Positions 58,601 to 64,000 of a stretch of 64,000 nucleotides of DNA are shown in pieces. Below the pieces are notes generated by a model that saw only the letters and a program-made list of their open reading frames with translations, did not search any database and was not told the origin of the DNA. Numbering within the stretch: position 1 is the first letter of the stretch; each line of letters begins with the position of its first letter. The DNA comes from Mesaphorura yosii (Eukaryota; Arthropoda; Collembola; Poduromorpha; Tullbergiidae). The stretch covers positions 62,001 through 126,000 of the forward strand of contig WIXG01000168.1 of NCBI GenBank assembly GCA_009869945.1, given 5' to 3'. The position numbers and the translations under genes were made by a program.

Positions 58601-61600
58601 AATCATAAGATCATACCTTTGAATTGCATTCTGTGGCGTATCTCCCGGTAGCGGTCGTAGTTCGTTTCTAAGTGCATCTTTCTTGCAAGCAATTATGTCC
58701 TCTTTCGCTTCACGAACTTTCTCAGCTGCTGATTCCAATTGCTTCTGTGGCTGTGACGTAATTTTCACAAAGCCGCTGTCTGCTTTCATTCTGTCGACTG
58801 CAGTTCGGAGCTCTAATTCAAGTAAAATATGGCGATCAGCATTGACTCAGAAATGGTCTAAGACGCATTGATTTAGCCAAGCATGCGTGTCCTACCGACT
58901 AATTCAATCGCGAGCTTCTGCGAGCACTGTCCCAAGTGTCGAGCGGCTGATGGATCATCGATGAAGCTCGCGGCAGTTTTCGTAGTTGAGACGAGCGAGT
59001 TTGTTGGTCGAACAAACTTGTCTGTCGCTTCAATCAGCGTGATTTGTGCGGCTTCGTCACTTGTTTGAAGGGATGACTTGACGGCACTCACGAGTGATGG
59101 AATTACATCAGCCACAGCCCTGCGATGCAGAAATCCGAGTTTATCATACAAAAATTTTCATCTCAACTACCACGTGAAAAATTCCACACGTTTCGTCTTG
59201 AAATTTACCTGCAATCTGAAGACATGGACTCTCGGGTGGTTGCGTTAGTACAATGCGGGCTGGCACTTTGAGCAGCTGCAAAAGCATACAACGCCAATAC
59301 ATCTGTTAAGACTTGTGACACTTCATAAACGACTGATTTACTGGTAGCTAGTAACCTGCAATGACTTGTGCAGCAGCGTTGGCAGCGTTCTTTGCTGCAG
59401 ACTCGAGTCGCCTCAGAGCTTTGCGTTGAACTGCTCCACCGGCGGCCATGTTAGTTGCTTCTCGGAGGTCTTGAGCAGCTTGTCTCAATTGATCTTGTGT
59501 CGCAGGAGCATTCGGATTCGACGCGCATTTCTTCGCGGCTTCAACGAGTCTCGAAGTCTGATCAAAAGGAGGAATTATAGTTATGATCATGTTTAAATGC
59601 ACGTGCCGCACTGCTTACCGCTTCGGCCAACAATTTGGCTGCAACAATCAGTTTCTTCTGCAAGTCAGAGTCCGGGGTCTTTTCTGCTTCTCCCTTGATG
59701 GCTTGAATCAGTTGGGCTGTGGCCTGAGCCAGAATTCTGGCCTGACGCACCATTTCAGCCGAGTCGTCACTTGTCATAATCTTGTCTGTAGCGAGATAAA
59801 TTGTATCGACTGCGCCTTCTTGCAAGTTGTCTTGAACTGAGGCTCTTGTGCTGGGCCTTCAATTAAAATTACAACGATTGATTAGATTCGAAACTCAGTT
59901 GAGTTAAGTCAGCAACGGTTGTCGACATTTCTTACCGAATATGATCCAGCAAGCGTGTCAATGACTCAGACACGTCTCTTGCGGCGCTTTGCAGATCTCC
60001 CTTGAGAGCATTATCTGCAGTTGAAGAGTTGCAAGTTGTCAGTACAACCTCGACGGCTTGGGCTACCTTTCGAGTTGCGCCCATCAATTCTCCGCGGCAC
60101 TTGTTATCGTTAATCTGCAGATTTTTGCGATTCACACATTAGTCGTGTACGAGCAGCAATAAAATTCATGGCAAACGAGATTCTTACCGTAGGAGCAACA
60201 ACTTTGGCACAGGCGACAAGTTCCGACGCAGCTAATGCCGTTTGCGACGCGGAAGCAATAATTTCCTCTCTGACTGGCGCATCGTCAATCGTTGCAGCGC
60301 ACTTCTTCGCTTGAACGACGAGAGCAGCTGATGAATTTGCAACTGATTTGGCTAGACCGAGCAGCACATCTTGTGCTTCATCGCCCTCTTCGATTGTGTT
60401 AAGCACGGCCCTGGAAGCATCGCCAACTTTTCCAGCCGCACTCAACAAATTCTGCCTCGGCTACAGATAAGATGTGGAATTCGTAAGGCTTTCTTTTATT
60501 ATCAGCTGCGTGTGCGTCACGCGAAAAGATAATGATCTTGTTGTACCTCTTTGGTGCCAGGCTCTGCCGCGTCGAGAAGCTCAGAGAATGCAAAGCATAA
60601 TTTCCTGGTTGCATTGATCAGTGAATCGCCCTGGTTCTGATGCTCCATCAATGCCGCGATCATGCGAACATCTTTGGTCACTTCTGGCAGCCCGGATGAA
60701 ATGGAGCTGACGGCCTCTCCCACGGCTCCGGAGTCGACTTGGTCTTCCGATGTTATTGTGAGCATGTGAGCCGTGGCCGCGTTCATGGCAGTGATCTGGA
60801 TGTGCACATTTTCTTTCTTTGTGTCCAACGTAGTCTCTCTCCATTTCGTTGACGCCTAAAGAGCAAGACTAATTGTAACAATGCAGTCATAAATCACCTT
60901 TTAAGGCTCAAGGTCACTTTGGCCAAAAGTACTGCGACAAGCGTTCGTTCCTATTAAAATCGAAATACATGCATTGATTCGATTGGTTGCATTATCAGTG
61001 CAGATTGACAATTAAACAGTGCAAGAGTGCGTGGGGGAAGAGGTATGTTTGAGACGAGGATTCAAGACTGGAAGGGAAAGAAACAAAACACACACATAAA
61101 GATGCCAGTGAAGAGTGAAAACGAAGTACGAATTTGAGTACTTTCTCAACGAAGTCAAGTTTATTCGGCAAAGAAATGAATACTGAATACAATAAAACGA
61201 GTACTGCTGCTTAACTACAAGAGCTGATAAATGAACCTGCGAAATCGAAATGTAAAATTTAGAAGAGATGATTAAACGTTACGGCTGTTAATCGATCAGT
61301 AAAGCCAGGCCCGTGCTAATGTTTAGGGTAAAATCCTAGCTCAGCTTTGTTAGGCATCTGAGAAATTCTCGACGTTGCAGCATCCGAAAACCTTTGCCAA
61401 ATTAAATGTTATGTGTTTCTTTAGTGAACGCACACTTCACGCCCAAGGTTAAGTATATGAGTAAGTTAGGATTAGGAGGTGAGAGACCATCGCAATCGCA
61501 AGCTCAACGCCAAGCCGGTCAAGCCAGCAAGCTAATTATAGTCTACTACTATTCGACTAATCATATGCATGCAATGAAATGCGAGCAACAAGCTTGTACG

Positions 61601-64000
61601 TGTATTCGTGTAAACTCTGTATTTCAACAGTAATTGGTTGCTCTTGAATAGTGGAGTCGATAATGACTCACCGGGTCGTTCCCAAGCGGTGGAAGATTCA
61701 GTGGAGTCTTCAGATAGTCAACAGACTTCTCGATGGCTTGCTTCCCACTCGTGATTGCCTTGCGCGTGCTCGACATTGCGTCTGTCATTTGGAGTTGCTG
61801 AACCTGTAATTACAGAGAACGGAATGAGTAATTTGTCAAAGGCTGATTGTAACGCGTGTACGACATAAGAGAAATACAAGTGAGGGTTAATCATGCGATG
61901 AAAGAAGAACAGTGAAAGCTAGAGAATGTCAGAAACTGTGTTGGGTCGTACTCGAGGATGGCGTAGAATCCGATATCCTGTCATTTCGGATTTAAAGCAA
62001 TGATTACAGCAATTATCCAGTCCCAACGAGAGAGAGAGAGAGAGCATGCGCAAATAGAAGAAGGGAGACAATTCAGAGTCAGTCAAGGGAAATTTGCATT
62101 AACCCGAAGCCAAAGACACACGATTAAACAAGACGAATTCAATAAATTTTGTAGAAAACACGCACAAGAGAAAGACGAAATCAGCAGCATTGAGTTTAGT
62201 TTTGTAGCGGAATTAGAAGGCAGATCATTCAAAATGTTATGCGTCAACTGGAAATGGAATCCGTGGATATTTTCCTTACCGCTGGTTGAGGGCTGTACGC
62301 GACATCCAATTGACGTTTCTCAGAAATGTGCTTTATATTTTGTATGTATCCTGCTTGAATTTGATTTACACCTGGGGAATATTGAAACCGAAGTGCCTTA
62401 TGTCACTCGAAATTTTGATAGGTTTGGACTCAAATGGTCTACAAATGGCTTCGGTCTTTGGCTCTTAATTCAAAGTGCGTTCGCACTTTGCATTCACAAG
62501 CTGCAATTCATACCTTCGGGTCCAGGCTGGATGACAGCTGGCTTGGCAACTGAATCCGTCACGATAGGAGTGGGCTTCGCCGGAAGTTGACGCTGAACCG
62601 TGGTCGCGTGGAACGGACTGACAATTTCCTCGACCAGAGTTGAGCCTTCATCGCCTTCGATTCCAAGATGATCTTTGGCTTGTTTCTGCGCATTTAAGAG
62701 AGTATGGCTTGAGCTTTCCATGCGCGTCTCACTCGATTGTCAGAGCGTTCACTCGTACTTACCTTCTTAAGTATAATGTCGATATATCCGGCAATGAGCT
62801 GTGCAATCTGTTCTCCTTCCGGAGTCTGGACACTGTAGTACTGGTCCGAATAGTCACCAAAATCCTGAAAAGAGGAAGAGGAAAAGAGGATCAGCATTCT
62901 TGAATGTTTAATTCTGACTCGGCACTGGAGAAACTGATTTCTTACCAGAGTAAATGTATTTGGCGACGCGGCCCAGCGGCGGACCGTTGTCAGTGGCCAT
63001 GTCTTTAGAATTTCTTTGGTACGCTCGTCAAGACGCAAGACTGAATCCTTTGTCACTCCAAGAAGACGCGGAACCAGTTTGTTCTTTCCAGGCATTTTCT
63101 CCTTGACAAGGAAGAAAGTGACGCCGTACGTGTCCAAGGCGCGCGCTGTTTTGGCGTACAACGCTTTAGCATCCAGTTCACTCAGCCCAATGTGCTTGCG
63201 GTGTTCCAAGAAAACTTTCTTCTCAATACTCTTAACCTTCATGTACGAACTGGGCAGAAAGTCCTTGAGACTGAAAAAGAGTTGGAATATGCAATGATGT
63301 CGCTGTCTCTGCATTGGTCAAATGGTTTTGATGATATGAAATCCTACTCAAGAAATCCCGGTCGATGTTTTTGCGGAGCATGATCACCAAACTGAATTTG
63401 ACATTGAATCCCCGCAAACTCGCACGCCTTCTCCTGTGTGACTGGGTGCGTTCCGTCGAGAATTGCATCTCTGGCTTGCACGTACAACAGGTTCAATTGA
63501 ACAGGGTCGTGGGAATCGATGTTCTGATCAGAAAAGAAGAATTTTCTTCGCAACAATAGAACTTCATGCTCCTCAATTCCTTGTTCACGAAGAGTCTTTG
63601 AGTGATCCACCCAATTCACTGTCAGAACCAAAGTCGGAATCAGATAAGCTTTGGCTTATTCAACCTCGCATTTCAAACAATGGGTTTGGAGATTTACTTT
63701 CGTCGTCCGTTTTCAATTTCTTTCTCAACTGTTCCATTTTAGCATCTCTTTCCTTCTCCTCTCGTTTCCTTCGCAGCGTCAGCGTGCCATAATTCTCCGG
63801 ACGATTTGGAGAGTCATTCTCGTCCTGAATTTCTCTAACTAGACTGTACTCGTCATGATTTGTAATACCTGAACAGAATTCAAGCCCAGATTTTATCATT
63901 CGTGTAGGAAGAAGTTGACTTCTTCATCATTGCCGCGTGCGAATTTACCCATTTTCGTGCAAATCACGACCATCAGGTTCGCCACGTTTTGACTGTCATC
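49685..64000 (-). CDS. rhea: Talin (rhea); all but about the first 100 residues
   Basis: Cytoskeletal adaptor joining integrin tails to actin. Exons: 63949-64000 (open), 63698-63868, 63348-63618, 62946-63270, 62763-62864, 62514-62685, 62280-62371, 61672-61803, 60547-60855, 60188-60460, 59936-60114, 59619-59856, 59356-59557, 59209-59275, 58896-59119, 58617-58812, 57774-58529, 57147-57699, 56675-57057, 56147-56591, 55559-56072, 55287-55481, 54934-55184, 53218-53334, 52748-53144, 51948-52007, 51806-51870, 51303-51497, 51215-51238, 51086-51135, 50910-51012, 50680-50838, 49685-50608; 2731 residues in one frame. FERM: LMVVICTKMGITNHDEYSLV, RRKFFFSDQN, KNKLVPRLLG, DYSDQYYSVQTPEGEQIAQL (F3, integrin-binding). 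The linker continues into the helical rod (MVRQARILAQAT, AAPGQKECDNAVRRIQ, KDPPTWQQLAQHSKHVSDAI, LDTTIMFATSGTL). The actin-binding I/LWEQ module includes EAAKSIAAATSALVKAASAA and MVGGIAQVINA. A Pro/Ser/Gln-rich tail of about 290 residues ends the protein. Confidence 0.96.
53970..53975 (-). terminator. Possible poly(A) signal inside a talin intron
   Basis: AATAAA on the minus strand within the 1.6 kb intron between talin exons 54934-55184 and 53218-53334, about 290 bases downstream of the stop of the candidate alternative exon at 54269-54490. It would end a shortened transcript; usage unknown. Confidence 0.25.
54269..54490 (-). CDS. Candidate alternative terminal exon of talin, or a small nested gene
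   Basis: An open stretch inside the longest talin rod intron encodes an acidic, Ser/Gln/Asn-rich peptide ending in a stop (for example EESQEQSQLEEVSGADVDIS ... PPVDATDSNK). An AG (GTGTGGAG) at about 54465 would join it in phase 0 to the previous talin exon, which ends ALKESAK in phase 0. The product would be talin truncated before the last rod domains and the actin-binding module, with an acidic tail. Composition is protein-like rather than random. Alternatively it is a nested short gene starting MSVLCCVEE. No transcript evidence. Confidence 0.3.
   Translation of the reverse strand: MSVLCCVEESQEQSQLEEVSGADVDISTTNESAEAAEPNSNQHIESTVISSPPGDEDNIAQHNPPVDATDSNK
62028..62044 (+). repeat. Short (GA)n tract in a talin intron
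   Basis: Eight and a half GA dinucleotides in the intron between the exons at 61672-61803 and 62280-62371. Simple repeat, no further meaning seen. Confidence 0.8.

Noticed and set aside
62000-62590. A 196-codon plus-strand frame, the longest on that strand in the talin region.
   Set aside because: It runs antisense across two talin exons (62280-62371 and 62514-62685) that complete the FERM-rod linker in phase, so it is a shadow.
1-64000. Transposon, retroelement, CRISPR or tRNA genes.
   Set aside because: No transposase, reverse transcriptase, integrase or capsid-like frame, no regularly spaced repeats, and no convincing tRNA box pair was seen on reading both strands. A short divergent tRNA or snRNA could still be missed by eye.

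Overview
The window is a gene-dense piece of nuclear DNA from a small-genome invertebrate, most likely an arthropod or a close ecdysozoan relative such as a tardigrade. I cannot fix the group more precisely. The evidence is many short introns (mostly about 45-150 bases, GT..AG), roughly 40% GC, a secreted GH18 chitinase and an esterase that both end in a peritrophin-type chitin-binding domain, an arthropod-style GMC oxidoreductase, and talin, REV3, CDC20, DENND4/Crag and ELOVL sequences of animal type. I saw no tRNA, rRNA, CRISPR array, transposase, reverse transcriptase or retroviral gene.

Layout, left to right: DENND4/Crag (1-4202, minus, runs off the left edge); a 3.5 kb gap; chitinase (7736-10041, minus); a single-exon secreted cysteine-rich protein (11195-11770, minus); an 8 kb gap; ELOVL6-like fatty acid elongase (19908-22347, plus); GMC oxidoreductase (24500-27708, minus); a 3.4 kb gap; DNA polymerase zeta REV3 (31219-38325, minus); SNM1/DCLRE1A-like nuclease (39144-41605, plus); CDC20/fizzy (42013-43957, minus); Tctex-type dynein light chain (44753-45224, plus); a PHB-depolymerase-like esterase fused to a chitin-binding domain (46024-47962, plus); and talin (49685-64000, minus, lacking only about its first 100 residues). 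Exon-intron structures were rebuilt by hand from conserved protein sequence, splice sites and reading phase. For the six complete multi-exon genes other than REV3, and for the talin part in the window, the exon lengths add up to an open frame with a single terminal stop.

Functional links. REV3 and the SNM1 nuclease stand head to head with start codons 818 bases apart. Both families act in DNA crosslink repair, so a shared bidirectional promoter is possible. The chitinase and the esterase each carry a signal peptide and a C-terminal CBM14 domain, which suggests digestive or cuticle-related secreted enzymes. The most unusual single gene is the esterase: its Ser-Asp-His order and spacing match the circularly permuted fungal/bacterial PHB depolymerase type, but it has nine exons and an animal chitin-binding tail. 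Other points worth a look are a possible alternative terminal exon inside a talin intron, a 16-base micro-exon carrying part of the ELOVL histidine box, a 17-bp perfect hairpin in a GMC intron, and a degenerate short repeat found at three places.
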